Counted from the stretch's first letter, positions 17,189 through 26,720 are shown. The stretch is 64,000 nt of DNA from an uncultured Porphyromonadaceae bacterium (GCA_947643665.1 CANRWW010000014.1:1-64000); one strand, 5' to 3'. Numbers and translations are program-made. The notes: a model not told the origin generated them from the letters alone.

Positions 17189-17692
17189 ATGGAAGCTACA
17201 GTAAAACTTCATTCTTACAATTACAGCGATTACCGCACTTATATGTATGCGGCAATTTTTATCGCGGGTAATATACTCTTTCCACAGCTTGCACACTTGA
17301 TGCCCCAAGGTGGCCTGATATGGTTGCCGATATATTTTTTCACCCTTGTAGGGGCATATAAATATGGCTGGCGCATAGGGTTGCTTACCGCAATCTTTTC
17401 ACCATTTGTGAATCACTTGCTGTTCGGCATGCCTTCTGCCGCTGTACTGCCGGCGATATTGCTTAAATCCACCCTGCTCGCTTTTATCGCTTCTGCTGTT
17501 GCCAGACATTCCGGCGCGGTCAGCTTGCTTTCCATGTTGTTGGTAGTGGCCGGCTATCAGTTTGCGGGCACCCTGGGTGAGATGTTGATATTGCCTGTGT
17601 GGACCGACGCTTTCCAGGATTTGTGTATCGGATGGCCCGGTATGCTGTTTCAGGTAGCGGGCGGATACGCCTTGCTTAAGGCAATGAAGTAA
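17189..17692 (+). CDS. Small multi-pass membrane protein, ECF transporter S-component-like
   Basis: 167 residues with about five to six hydrophobic helices (starting near residues 16, 38, 60, 85, 108 and 140). Size and layout match S components of energy-coupling factor transporters, the membrane subunits that bind a vitamin or metal. No substrate motif is recognised. It ends the redox operon, 22 bases after the DUF1893 gene, suggesting it may import a cofactor or substrate for that system (inference). An unrelated small membrane protein cannot be excluded. Confidence 0.6.
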   Translation: MEATVKLHSYNYSDYRTYMYAAIFIAGNILFPQLAHLMPQGGLIWLPIYFFTLVGAYKYGWRIGLLTAIFSPFVNHLLFGMPSAAVLPAILLKSTLLAFIASAVARHSGAVSLLSMLLVVAGYQFAGTLGEMLILPVWTDAFQDLCIGWPGMLFQVAGGYALLKAMK

Positions 17693-17815
17693 GAAGTATA
17701 AACGTAAAAAATCTGGTATGAGGGCGTGTTATAATGGCCCATCTGGAACCATTCTTGGCCGAGCCAAGCGACCACAGGTCAATGACTGACAGCACCCTCG
17801 CCAACTGGGCAAAAA

Positions 17816-17859
17816 CACGATGGTGTGTCAAAATTCGCGAATTTTGACACACCATCGTG
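17816..17859. terminator. 44-bp perfect palindrome, probable bidirectional terminator
   Basis: CACGATGGTGTGTCAAAATT plus CG, followed directly by its exact reverse complement (22-bp arms, no spacer). It lies between two converging genes, with AAAAA before and a T-rich tract (TATATTTTTG) after, as expected of a two-way terminator. Confidence 0.75.
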
Positions 17860-17885
17860 CTATATTTTTGTATGGTTTTGGATGA

Positions 17886-18578
17886 TCAGTCTTCAAGATA
17901 GTAGACGATTGTGGATACTACGCGTACTTTTTTTACAGAGGGGTTTGAGGTGTCTTCAATGGAAAACTGGCCCTGGTTTGCTGTTTTCATTTTCCCTACC
18001 TGGGAACCTGAATCTTTGGCGAATTGTGCAGCTGCCTCACGCGCGTTTTTGGTGGCATCGGCGATCATCGCAGGCTTTATTTCGTTGAGGGCGGTGTATT
18101 GGTAGTTGATATATGAGTTGCTGAACGGGATGCCCTCTTTGAGCAGTTCAGATTGGCGTCCGATAAGTTCTTGTACTTGTTTTACTTTGGCTGTGTTTAC
18201 TGTTACGGTGCAACTAAGTGAGTAATTGTATTTGAAATTGCCTGATGAGTACTGGTTTGTCAGTGCGTTGTATGTGTCGGGCGTGCCGATCGTTATGTCT
18301 TCTTTTGTTATGCCGTTTGATGTGAGGAAGGCCACTATTTTTTGGTTGTATGAGGTCATCTGGTCATATAGCGCCATCAGATCGTTTCCTGCAACGCTGT
18401 ATTGTATCGGCCATGTCACGTTGTTTGCTTCCACCTCGCGTTCTGCCAGCCCTTTGACTGTGACTTGACGATCCCGGAAGGCCATGTTGTTGATGCCTGA
18501 ACGGATAAATATTCCAAGGAAGAAAATGCCGGCTGCGATCAGCAGGGCCGCGATGATGTTTGTGGAGTTAAGTTTCAT
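17886..18578 (-). CDS. SIMPL domain (DUF541) protein
   Basis: 230 residues. An N-terminal hydrophobic anchor (NIIAALLIAAGIFFLGIFI) is followed by the SIMPL/DUF541 domain: VTVKGLAEREVEANNVTWPI, then a long helical region and C-terminal VRVVSTIVYYLED. The family is periplasmic or membrane-anchored; members have been linked to oxidative stress and membrane function, but the biochemical role is unclear. Likely tethered to the inner membrane and facing the periplasm. Single gene, convergent with the redox operon. Confidence 0.88.
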   Translation of the reverse strand: MKLNSTNIIAALLIAAGIFFLGIFIRSGINNMAFRDRQVTVKGLAEREVEANNVTWPIQYSVAGNDLMALYDQMTSYNQKIVAFLTSNGITKEDITIGTPDTYNALTNQYSSGNFKYNYSLSCTVTVNTAKVKQVQELIGRQSELLKEGIPFSNSYINYQYTALNEIKPAMIADATKNAREAAAQFAKDSGSQVGKMKTANQGQFSIEDTSNPSVKKVRVVSTIVYYLED

Positions 18579-18809
18579 GATTCACAGGGTTTGTTTTATA
18601 GTTGTCTGTTTAATGTGACTTTGAACTTTTACGATGGTTTAAATGAAAAATAAAAATGCAGTGAAAAGGGATATCAGCCGGGATGGGCCATGACGTGATC
18701 AGGAAATTGCAAGCATAAGTGTCATTGATATAATGCCTCGGATCGGTTTTTTGTTTATGGCGGCAGTATTTTTTGTCTTTTGGGGCACCGGATGGGATTT
18801 CCTGACGCG

Positions 18810-18817
18810 TAACTTTG
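18810..18817 (+). promoter_or_regulatory. Bacteroidota -7 element for the amidase gene
   Basis: TAACTTTG, 34 bases upstream of the amidase ATG. No TTG at ideal spacing. The rest of 18579-18851 shows no supported gene. Confidence 0.45.
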
Positions 18818-18851
18818 CCGTCGGTAAAGATAATTTATTAAAAATGAGTTT

Positions 18852-19295
18852 ATGGAGGTAATTGATTGTGATAAACGTATTGTGGCATCGGTGGATGCGT
18901 TGGATCTGTCTTGCAAACGTAAGATAGACCTGGTGGTGCTTCATTGCAGTGCCACTCCGGATGGGCGCGATGTATCGGCAGCGGATATCAGGCGTTGGCA
19001 TCTTGAACGCGGATTCGCCGACATCGGTTACCATTTTGTGGTTCGGCTTGACGGTACCGTGGAGGTAGGGCGTGCCATAGGTCGTACAGGTGCCCACTGC
19101 AAAGGCTACAACCGCCATTCTATCGGTATATGTTATATTGGCGGGGCTGACGCTTTGCTCCGCTCCAAAGACACCCGCACTCCGCAGCAGAAACTGGCGC
19201 TCGCCATGCTGCTCGAAAAGATAAGAGGTGTTTATCCTGATGCGGTTGTAAAAAAGCACAAGGAACTTTCCGCTACGGATTGCCCTGGTTTTTAG
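18852..19295 (+). CDS. N-acetylmuramoyl-L-alanine amidase (T7 lysozyme/PGRP-like)
   Basis: 147 residues. Amidase_2 fold with zinc ligands: LVVLHCSATPDGRDV (His near residue 36), GYHFVVRLDGTVEVGR and the C-terminal HKELSATDCPGF. This type cleaves the bond between N-acetylmuramic acid and L-alanine in peptidoglycan and is close to phage endolysins. No signal peptide is visible, which fits a phage-derived or cytoplasmic protein. It ends directly after CPGF, a few residues shorter than many relatives. It stands alone, without phage genes nearby. Confidence 0.85.
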   Translation: MEVIDCDKRIVASVDALDLSCKRKIDLVVLHCSATPDGRDVSAADIRRWHLERGFADIGYHFVVRLDGTVEVGRAIGRTGAHCKGYNRHSIGICYIGGADALLRSKDTRTPQQKLALAMLLEKIRGVYPDAVVKKHKELSATDCPGF

Positions 19296-19422
19296 GTGGC
19301 GCCCGGTTTTGTGGTGCGCATGTTCCGTAAATAAGGGTGGCAAGAGGTGTGGTTCCCATATTTTGTCCTGTATGTAAAGGCAAAAAACGGAAAGTGAATA
19401 TGCGGAATTTAAGAAAATACAG

Positions 19423-19430
19423 TAACTTTG
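19423..19430 (+). promoter_or_regulatory. Bacteroidota -7 element for the yitT-like gene
   Basis: TAACTTTG, 88 bases upstream of the ATG. Confidence 0.45.
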
Positions 19431-19518
19431 CGGTCGTCTGAAAGTGCCCGAGCCGATGTGGTAAACCATGAGTGCTTGATGGTGTTTTATTATCTGTAGT
19501 TTAATTATAAATAGAGAT

Positions 19519-20523
19519 ATGACAATTCCACGTCCGAAACTTTGGCTGTATGCCAAAGATTACATGCTGATAATATTCGGCATAGCCCTTTATGGGCTGG
19601 GCTTTTGCGCGTTTATCGCGACGGCGCCCGACAAGGTGGTGATCGGCGGTATGGCGGGTCTGAGCCAGGTGGTAGATATGGTTACATTCGGTCTGTGGGG
19701 ATTCCATGTACCGTATTCGGTTACTATCTTTACGGTGAATGTGATAATGCTGGCTCTGGCGTGGAAGATTGTGGGGCGTACGTTCGTGATAAGGACGCTC
19801 TTCGGCGTTGTAGTGATCTCGCTGATGTTCGCCCTGTTCCAGCCGATGTTCACTTTGCCTCCTGTTGCCGGCCAGACGTTCATGGATATAATAATCGGGG
19901 CTGTGTTGTGTGGCCTGGGCATCGGTCTGGTATTCATACACAACGGCTCTACAGGTGGCACTGATATCGTGGCGGCTGTAGCTTCGAAGAAGAGTAATGT
20001 GTCAATAGGGCGTGCCATGATGTATTTCGACCTCACGATCATTTCCTCTTCTATGCTTCTGAAATTCGTGTTTATTCCGGATTTTGATTTTCAGGCGGCT
20101 GTGCCCCCCCTGGTATATGGCCTGATAACGCTTTTCGTAATACCTTTCATGGCCGACATGATGATAAATACCAACCGTATGGCTGTGCAGTTCACTATCT
20201 TCTCCCCGAAATGGGAAGAGATAGCGACAGCGATCAACAATGAGGCGCAGCGCGGTTGCACGGTGCTCAACGGCATGGGCTGGTATTCCAAGAAGGAGGT
20301 AAAGGTGCTTCTGGTAATGTGCCGCAAGATAGAGTCGGTGACGATATTCCGTATCATAAAGTCTATAGACAAGGATGCATTTATCACCCAGGCACAGGTA
20401 AATGGTGTGTATGGCAAAGGCTTCGATGAGATAAAGCTGAAGATGAAACCAATGGCGCATAGGCGGGATGGTGAAAAACCTGATCTCCCTCCGCGTCCTG
20501 AGCCAAACTCCAAGATAATCTGA
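19519..20523 (+). CDS. YitT family membrane protein (DUF161 + DUF2179)
   Basis: 334 residues. Five to six TM helices (about residues 15-215) with the DUF161 motif GSTGGTDIVAAVASKKS, then a soluble DUF2179 domain (about 225-315: RGCTVLNGMGWYSKKEVKVLLVMCRK). The family is widespread and membrane-bound; the transported or sensed molecule is not established. Its own promoter and the hairpin after it suggest a single-gene unit. The C-terminal tail is proline- and charge-rich. Confidence 0.9.
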   Translation: MTIPRPKLWLYAKDYMLIIFGIALYGLGFCAFIATAPDKVVIGGMAGLSQVVDMVTFGLWGFHVPYSVTIFTVNVIMLALAWKIVGRTFVIRTLFGVVVISLMFALFQPMFTLPPVAGQTFMDIIIGAVLCGLGIGLVFIHNGSTGGTDIVAAVASKKSNVSIGRAMMYFDLTIISSSMLLKFVFIPDFDFQAAVPPLVYGLITLFVIPFMADMMINTNRMAVQFTIFSPKWEEIATAINNEAQRGCTVLNGMGWYSKKEVKVLLVMCRKIESVTIFRIIKSIDKDAFITQAQVNGVYGKGFDEIKLKMKPMAHRRDGEKPDLPPRPEPNSKII

Positions 20524-20545
20524 CCGGATCCGAAGATTTACAATC

Positions 20546-20588
20546 AAGGGCAATTTGCGTAGAGTTATTCAGTTCGCAAATTGCCCTT
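20546..20588. terminator. Bidirectional terminator between yitT-like and trpS
   Basis: AAGGGCAATTTGCG and CGCAAATTGCCCTT form a perfect 14-bp stem around a 15-base loop between two converging genes. Confidence 0.8.
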
Positions 20589-20610
20589 TGTAATGCTGGT
20601 ATGCAGGCTG

Positions 20611-21702
20611 TTATTTGTTTGAGCTGTATTTTTTTGCTTGTTCGGCAATTAGGGCTGCATCATCGAAGTAGTTGATCTTCATGGCGGCACGGACTTCGGC
20701 GAGTGTCTGTGCCGCTACGGCACGTGCCTCTTCCGAGCCTTTGCGGAGTATCTCGTAGACAGCGGGTATGTCCTGTTCGAACTGTTTGCGGCGCTCTCTG
20801 ATGGGGGCGAGTGTCTCCTCAAGTACGTTGATGAGGAGTTTCTTTACGGTGCCGTCTCCCAGTCCGCCGCGTGTGTAATGGTCTTTAAGCGCCTGCAGGT
20901 TCGGATAGTCCGGGAGGTATTTTGCAAAATGCGAGTCGTTGCTGAATGCGTCAAGGTAGATGAATGGGCAGTTGCCTTCGAGGTGTCCCGGTGAGTCGAT
21001 AGTGAGGTGCTCGGGATCGGTGTACATGCTGTTTACCTTCTTTTTCAGTTCTTTTGGCGTGTCGGAAAGGTAGATGCAGTTGCCTAGCGACTTGCTCATC
21101 TTGGCTTTTCCGTCGGTTCCCGGCAGACGCATGCATACGGCGTTGTCGGGGAGGAGTATTTCCGGTTCCACCAGGGTCGGGCCGTATGTGTTGTTGAAGC
21201 GGTTGACGATTTCGCGTGTAAGTTCGATCATCGGTGCCTGGTCCTCACCTGCGGGTACTGTCGTGGCTTTGAACGCGGTAATGTCAGATGCCTGGCTTAC
21301 TGGATAGCAGAAGAACCCTACCGGGATGGACTGTTCGAAATTGCGCATCTTGATCTCTGTCTTTACCGTCGGGTTGCGTTGCACGCGGCTCACGGTCACG
21401 AGATTCATGTAGTAGAATGCCAGTTCGCAGAGTTCGGGAACCTGGCTTTGTATGAAGATAGTGGTTTTTTCAGGGTCTAGACCTGCAGAAAGATAGTCAA
21501 GGGCAACTTCAATCACATTCTGACGCACTTTTTCAGGGTTGTCGGCATTGTCGGTTAGTGCCTGTGCGTCGGCGATCATTACAAATATCTTGTCAAATTC
21601 GCCGGAGTTCTGCAGTTCCACGCGCCGGCGCAGCGACCCTACGAAGTGGCCTACGTGAAGACGGCCGGTCGGCCGGTCACCTGTGAGTATTATTTTCTTC
21701 AT
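20611..21702 (-). CDS. trpS: Tryptophanyl-tRNA synthetase
   Basis: 363 residues, class I synthetase. The HIGH-like motif is RLHVGHFVG near the N-terminus and the KMSKS loop is [10 protein letters not shown] at about residue 200. It charges tRNA-Trp with tryptophan in the cytoplasm. Transcribed alone from a TATCTTTG promoter and ending at the shared terminator. A lysine-containing C-terminus ([11 protein letters not shown]) completes a normal-length enzyme. Confidence 0.97.
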   Translation of the reverse strand: MKKIILTGDRPTGRLHVGHFVGSLRRRVELQNSGEFDKIFVMIADAQALTDNADNPEKVRQNVIEVALDYLSAGLDPEKTTIFIQSQVPELCELAFYYMNLVTVSRVQRNPTVKTEIKMRNFEQSIPVGFFCYPVSQASDITAFKATTVPAGEDQAPMIELTREIVNRFNNTYGPTLVEPEILLPDNAVCMRLPGTDGKAKMSKSLGNCIYLSDTPKELKKKVNSMYTDPEHLTIDSPGHLEGNCPFIYLDAFSNDSHFAKYLPDYPNLQALKDHYTRGGLGDGTVKKLLINVLEETLAPIRERRKQFEQDIPAVYEILRKGSEEARAVAAQTLAEVRAAMKINYFDDAALIAEQAKKYSSNK

Positions 21703-21727
21703 TATGTGCAGTTTTCTTATTTTTATG

Positions 21728-21735
21728 CAAAGATA
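21728..21735 (-). promoter_or_regulatory. Bacteroidota -7 element for trpS
   Basis: Minus strand TATCTTTG, 26 bases upstream of the trpS ATG. Confidence 0.55.
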
Positions 21736-21760
21736 TGATTTTTTTTTGTGAAATAATAAC

Positions 21761-21768
21761 TATATTTG
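21761..21768 (+). promoter_or_regulatory. Bacteroidota -7 element for the M16 peptidase gene
   Basis: TATATTTG, about 92 bases upstream of the ATG. It lies back to back with the trpS promoter. Confidence 0.45.
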
Positions 21769-21859
21769 TCGGTGAGAATGCCAGGTGTCATTGACGAGCC
21801 TGTAATTCAATCATTCAGAGATATAAACAAGAACCTGTTATCACGAAATCGGCAATCGC

Positions 21860-24853
21860 ATGAAATCAAGACGACTATTATTTACGCTGGCCGTTGCCAT
21901 TATGTTTTGCGGGCTGTCCACAGCATCTCCACGCAAAGCCAGAACGGCTTCAGCACCTGTGCATACCACCAAGTATGTGTATGATACCGTAGCGGGTGAT
22001 CCGTTGAAAACCAAGATTTATACCCTTCCAAACGGACTTAAGGTGTATATGACCGTAAATAAGCGGGAACCACGCATCCAGACCTATATAGCGGTAAAGG
22101 TCGGGGGAAAGAACGATCCGGCAGAGACAACCGGCCTGGCCCATTATTTCGAGCACCTTATGTTCAAAGGCACTCCATCGTTCGGTACGGTCAATTATGC
22201 CGCAGAAAAACCGATGCTTGATGAGATAGAGGCGCTTTTCGAGACATACCGCCAGACAACCGACTCCGTGGCCAGGGCACGGCTTTACCATCGCATAGAC
22301 TCAATCAGCTACGAGGCTTCCAAACTAGCCATTCCCAATGAGTATGACAAGATGATGTCGGCTATCGGAGCCAACGGGACCAATGCTTATACGTCAACTG
22401 ATGTGACATGCTATGTGGAGGATATTCCGTCGAACGAGCTGGAACGATGGGCAATGGTACAGAGCGACCGTTTCAAGAATCCTGTTATCCGTGGTTTCCA
22501 TACTGAATTGGAAACTATCTATGAGGAGAAAAACATGTCGCTTACCAATGATGCCAGAAAAAGTTATGAAAAATTGCTTGAAGTGTTGTTCCCATCGCAT
22601 CCGTATGGCACACAGACTGTGTTGGGTACCCAGACTCATCTCAAGAACCCGTCAATCACCAACATAAAGAAATATCATGGCGAATGGTATGTTCCTAACA
22701 ACATGATAGTGGCAATGTCCGGCGATTTTGATCCCGATGAGGTTGTGGATGTGGTGACACGTTATTTCGGAGATATGAAGCCTAATGATAATCTGAAATA
22801 CCTGGCTGTAAAACCTGAGAAGCCTTTTACGGAGCCTGCCCGTGCCGAAGTATGGGGCAACGACGCCGAGAGCATAATGCTGGCATGGCGTGCCCCAGCC
22901 GCCAGGGAAGACGATATGCTGGTGCTGGACATAATATCGTATGTGCTTGCAAACGGTTCGGCCGGTCTTATGGACCTGGATCTGAATCAGGCACAGAAAG
23001 TTCTGTCTGCAAGTTCGTTTGTCTACGATATGGCCGACCAGGGTGCGTTTATCATGTCGGGACGTCCGCGTGAGGGCCAGACGCTGGCTGAGGTAGAGGC
23101 GCTGATGCTTGCAGAACTTGACAAGGTGAGGAAGGGTGAGTTTTCTGAACAGTTGCTTGAGGCGATAAAAGCCAACGACCTGTTGCTGTTCGAGAAAGCG
23201 ATGATGCAGAATACCAACCGCGCCCAGATGTTTGTCAATACTTTTGTCAATGGTGAGCCGTGGGCAGATTGGGTGAAGTCGCTAGAACGCCGCCGGAACA
23301 TTACCAAGGATGAGCTGGTAGCAGTAGCGAACAAGTATCTTGGCGCTTCCAACTATGCAGCCATATCCAAGCGCCAGGGCACACCGCGCGATGAAATAAA
23401 GATTTCCAAACCGGCCATCACACCTATTGTGACCAACCGCGACACTGCTTCCCGGTTCCTCACCCAGGTTGTGGGCACTCCTGTGCAACCTATTGATCCG
23501 GTATTTGTGGACTATAAGAAAGATCTGAGGTCTGTCATTCTTGCCAACGGTACGCAATTGCTTTACACCCACAACCCGAACAATGATCTGTTTGATATCA
23601 CGCTCATTTACGAGAGTGGAAGCTGGGCAGACCGTTATCTGCCATATGCGGCAGAGTATATAAAACTTATAGGTACCAAAGACATGACAGCAGCCCAGGT
23701 GAGCGAGGCGTTTTATGGGCTGGCTTGCGATTTCAACGTGTCTATAGGCAACCGCCGTTCCTATATTGTGCTCAGTGGTCTTGGAGCTAATATGACCAAG
23801 GCGCTACAGCTTCTTGAAAAACTGCTTTCCGAGGCAGTGGCAGATCCGCAGGCATGCGAGGATTATCTGAACCGCCTGCGTAAGGCACGTAGCGACGCAA
23901 AGGCCAACCAGCGCCGTAACTTCTCCAGGCTTGCCGAATATGTGCGTTACGGGGAAGATTACGTAAAAGCCAATAACCTTACTGACGAGGAACTGAACGG
24001 CATTACAGGAGATAAACTTCTCGGTTCACTCCGTAATCTCGTGGGACTTGCCCACCGCATAATCTATTATGGACCGCAGGAAGAGCAAGAGGTGGTGGCT
24101 GAACTTGACGAGAACCATATGAAAGGTGTAGGGCTTAAAGCTCCGGACGATTTCAAAAAATGGATACCGCTGGCAACTGACGAGACTGTGATATATGTGG
24201 CTCCATATGAAGCCAAACAGTTGTATATGACAATGTTCAGCGCCGATCCGAAGCCTTATGACCCGGCATTGCATCCGTCGGTTGAAATGTATAACGAGTA
24301 TTTTGGCGGTTCAATGAACTCCATAGTCTTTCAGGAAATGCGTGAGGCACGTTCGCTGGCATATTCGGCATGGGCGGTATTGGTAGAACCGGGTCGCATT
24401 GATTTGCCGTATACCTACCAGTCGCAGATCGCAACCCAGAATGACAAACTGATGGATGCGGTGGGTGCTTTCAACAGCATAATCAACGATATGCCCCAAA
24501 GCGAACCTGCCTTCAAACTGGCAAAAGAGGGTGTTGAATCGCGTCTACGCACCAAAAGGGTCATAGAAGATGACATTGCGTGGACATATATCCGTGACGA
24601 GGACCTGGGGCTTGCCCCGTCGCTTGACGGCAATGGCAAGAACCGCTCGGCGGGCCTCAACCTGGACCGGCAGCTTTTCGAAGCTCTCCCATCAATGACA
24701 CTTGACGGGCTTGTGGAATTCCAGCAGGGAAATATAAAAGGGAAGAACTACCGTTATGGCATCCTGGGCAAAACAGAAGATCTTGACCTTGACGCCATAT
24801 CACAGCTGGGACGTGTGGTAATCCTGACACCTGAACAGATATTCGGATATTGA
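21860..24853 (+). CDS. Secreted two-domain M16 (insulinase-type) metallopeptidase
   Basis: 997 residues. Signal peptide (MKSRRLLFTLAVAIMFCGLSTAS) directs it to the periplasm. The first M16 half has the inverted zinc site HYFEH (about residue 98) with the downstream Glu in YEEKNMSLTND; the second half lacks HxxEH, as is normal for the inactive partner domain. These peptidases form a clamshell and degrade peptides. It resembles the large PqqL-like M16 proteins of Bacteroidetes. Single gene with its own promoter. Confidence 0.92.
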   Translation: MKSRRLLFTLAVAIMFCGLSTASPRKARTASAPVHTTKYVYDTVAGDPLKTKIYTLPNGLKVYMTVNKREPRIQTYIAVKVGGKNDPAETTGLAHYFEHLMFKGTPSFGTVNYAAEKPMLDEIEALFETYRQTTDSVARARLYHRIDSISYEASKLAIPNEYDKMMSAIGANGTNAYTSTDVTCYVEDIPSNELERWAMVQSDRFKNPVIRGFHTELETIYEEKNMSLTNDARKSYEKLLEVLFPSHPYGTQTVLGTQTHLKNPSITNIKKYHGEWYVPNNMIVAMSGDFDPDEVVDVVTRYFGDMKPNDNLKYLAVKPEKPFTEPARAEVWGNDAESIMLAWRAPAAREDDMLVLDIISYVLANGSAGLMDLDLNQAQKVLSASSFVYDMADQGAFIMSGRPREGQTLAEVEALMLAELDKVRKGEFSEQLLEAIKANDLLLFEKAMMQNTNRAQMFVNTFVNGEPWADWVKSLERRRNITKDELVAVANKYLGASNYAAISKRQGTPRDEIKISKPAITPIVTNRDTASRFLTQVVGTPVQPIDPVFVDYKKDLRSVILANGTQLLYTHNPNNDLFDITLIYESGSWADRYLPYAAEYIKLIGTKDMTAAQVSEAFYGLACDFNVSIGNRRSYIVLSGLGANMTKALQLLEKLLSEAVADPQACEDYLNRLRKARSDAKANQRRNFSRLAEYVRYGEDYVKANNLTDEELNGITGDKLLGSLRNLVGLAHRIIYYGPQEEQEVVAELDENHMKGVGLKAPDDFKKWIPLATDETVIYVAPYEAKQLYMTMFSADPKPYDPALHPSVEMYNEYFGGSMNSIVFQEMREARSLAYSAWAVLVEPGRIDLPYTYQSQIATQNDKLMDAVGAFNSIINDMPQSEPAFKLAKEGVESRLRTKRVIEDDIAWTYIRDEDLGLAPSLDGNGKNRSAGLNLDRQLFEALPSMTLDGLVEFQQGNIKGKNYRYGILGKTEDLDLDAISQLGRVVILTPEQIFGY

Positions 24854-24912
24854 AGCGTGCAGGCAGGTATTAAAAAAGTTGAAGAGGGGTAGCTAATGCG
24901 GGCAAAATTTTG

Positions 24913-24920
24913 TAAATTTG
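24913..24920 (+). promoter_or_regulatory. Bacteroidota -7 element for fba
   Basis: TAAATTTG. It implies a 5' leader of about 100 nt before the fba ATG and explains why the ORF-track extension to 24918 is not coding. Confidence 0.5.
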
Positions 24921-25025
24921 CCGAAAATTAGCATGGGGCGGCAGAGGCATTACTGCCATTTGCAACTTTTAAACCTGCATGCCGGTTGTCTGAATTTACG
25001 ACTAAATATATTTATATTAACTAAC

Positions 25026-26027
25026 ATGGTAAGCTATAAAGAATTAGGTCTTGTAAACACCCGTGAGATGTTTGCAAAGGCTATCAAGGGTGGCTATGCT
25101 ATCCCCGCTTTCAACTTCAACAACATGGAGCAGCTCCAGGCCATCATCAAGGCTGCTGCCGAGGAGAAATCTCCTGTTATCCTCCAGGTTTCAAAGGGCG
25201 CACGCAACTATGCCAACGCCACTCTGCTCCGTTATATGGCTCAGGGAGCTGTAGCATATGCTAAAGAACTTGGCTGGGAAAATCCCCAGATCGTGCTCCA
25301 TCTTGACCATGGCGACAGCTTTGAGCTTTGCAAGAGCTGTATTGACAGCGGTTTCTCTTCCGTAATGATTGACGGTTCACACCTTCCTTATGAGGAGAAC
25401 GTAGCCCTCACAAAGCAGGTTGTAGACTATGCACACCAGTATGACGTTACAGTAGAAGGTGAGCTTGGCGTGCTCGCCGGCGTTGAGGATGAGGTTTCTT
25501 CAGATCATCACACTTATACTGATCCTGAGGAAGTAATAGATTTCGCTACCCGCACAGGTTGCGATTCTCTCGCTATCTCAATCGGTACCAGCCACGGTGC
25601 ATATAAGTTCACTCCCGAGCAGTGCACACGCGACCCGAAGACCGGTCTTCTCGTGCCTCCTCCATTGGCATTCGAGGTTCTTGACGCCGTTATGGAAAAA
25701 CTACCCGGTTTCCCCATCGTTCTCCATGGCTCAAGCTCAGTTCCCCAGGAATATGTAAAGACTATCAACGAACTTGGCGGCAAACTGCCTGACGCTATCG
25801 GTATTCCCGAAGAGGAGCTCCGTAAGGCTGCAAAGAGCGCTGTATGCAAGATCAACATTGACTCAGACAGCCGTCTTGCCATGACAGCAGCTATCCGCAA
25901 GGTCTTCACCGATAAGCCTGGCGAATTTGACCCCCGTAAATATCTCGGTCCGGCCCGTGACGAGATGGAGCGCCTCTACAAGCACAAAATTGAAAATGTG
26001 CTCGGCTCCAACGGAAAGGCTGAATAA
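25026..26027 (+). CDS. fba: Class II fructose-bisphosphate aldolase
   Basis: 333 residues from the ATG at 25026 (MVSYKELGLVNTREMF); the track's upstream extension lies over the promoter and leader. Zinc and substrate motifs: VLHLDHGDSFE, the GSHLPYEENV turn, a central GVLAGVEDE segment and IVLHGSSSVP. It splits fructose-1,6-bisphosphate in glycolysis and works in reverse for gluconeogenesis, in the cytoplasm. Codon choice differs from its neighbours (strong preference for CTC/CTT, AAC, ATC and GCT), as expected of a very highly expressed gene. Followed by a strong terminator. Confidence 0.97.
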   Translation: MVSYKELGLVNTREMFAKAIKGGYAIPAFNFNNMEQLQAIIKAAAEEKSPVILQVSKGARNYANATLLRYMAQGAVAYAKELGWENPQIVLHLDHGDSFELCKSCIDSGFSSVMIDGSHLPYEENVALTKQVVDYAHQYDVTVEGELGVLAGVEDEVSSDHHTYTDPEEVIDFATRTGCDSLAISIGTSHGAYKFTPEQCTRDPKTGLLVPPPLAFEVLDAVMEKLPGFPIVLHGSSSVPQEYVKTINELGGKLPDAIGIPEEELRKAAKSAVCKINIDSDSRLAMTAAIRKVFTDKPGEFDPRKYLGPARDEMERLYKHKIENVLGSNGKAE

Positions 26028-26070
26028 TCCTCAGACTCTTCATAGCCTGTATCAAGGCTGACAAATTATG

Positions 26071-26106
26071 CGCTCCTGCATCCGGTATGGTTGCAGGAGC
26101 GTTTTT
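26071..26106 (+). terminator. Terminator of fba
   Basis: GCTCCTGCA pairs with TGCAGGAGC, followed by GTTTTT. Confidence 0.9.
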
Positions 26107-26138
26107 ATGCTTTGGTATGGCGATATCTTGTTTTGTGG

Positions 26139-26657
26139 TCAATATGCGGACAAGGAAGCGTATGGCGGTATGGAGGGGAGGAAGCGGACGGCACGGGCTG
26201 CATAATCAATGGTACAACAGTAATGTGAGAGGCCGTTGGAGACAATAAGTACCGGCACCTGAAGCACCATGTTGTAACGCACTATCTGGTCAAATACCTC
26301 TTGTGTTATATTTATATGGGGAGCCTTGTATTCAATGATCATGATGGGTTTGAGCCCTTGTGGTGAATAGAGTACCGTATCGCACCGGCGTGAGGTAGAG
26401 TTCAGCGTTATGCTTACTTCATTGGCAAGCAGCGGGCCTGGATATCCTAGGTTCTCTGTGAGATAGTGTACAAAATGCTGGCGCACCCATTCTTCCGGAG
26501 TGAGCGCCACAAAGCGCCGTCGCAACGGGCAATATACCCTCATGACTCCATCGTCGGATTGGCGTACATGGAGATGTGCGGGCGGTAGGTTGAGTTTGGG
26601 AAAATCGCTTAAGTTTTTTAACAAGATGGAAAAATTGTTGGTTTCACTGCGGTACAT
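26139..26657 (-). CDS. HsdR N-terminal-like (PD-(D/E)XK) protein
   Basis: 172 residues from the ATG at 26657 (MYRSETNNFS); the track's longer form would overlap the divergent holA start. It matches the short HSDR_N_2-type proteins of Bacteroidetes: RRRFVALTPEEWVRQHFVHYL, then a nuclease-like core RRCDTVLYSPQGLKPIMIIEYKAP, i.e. D...EYK. Despite the name these lack helicase and methylase parts, so this is not a full type I restriction system. Role unknown; nucleic-acid processing is likely. Divergent from holA with about 63 bases between. Confidence 0.8.
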   Translation of the reverse strand: MYRSETNNFSILLKNLSDFPKLNLPPAHLHVRQSDDGVMRVYCPLRRRFVALTPEEWVRQHFVHYLTENLGYPGPLLANEVSITLNSTSRRCDTVLYSPQGLKPIMIIEYKAPHINITQEVFDQIVRYNMVLQVPVLIVSNGLSHYCCTIDYAARAVRFLPSIPPYASLSAY

Positions 26658-26720
26658 TTCGCAGTATGGAAAATAGTGCGTAAATTTACGAAAATATTTG
26701 TAGATACACCTATTTTGACC

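Noticed and set aside
18732-18860. 42-codon plus ORF (MPRIGFLFMAAVFFVFW)
   Set aside because: Looks like a small membrane peptide, but it contains the amidase promoter element and overlaps the amidase start; support too weak.
18699-19556. 285-codon minus ORF
   Set aside because: Opposite strand of the amidase gene, with no family features and a composition typical of a shadow frame.
26139-26657. Complete type I restriction system
   Set aside because: Only a short HsdR-N-like domain is present, with no helicase, HsdM or HsdS nearby.
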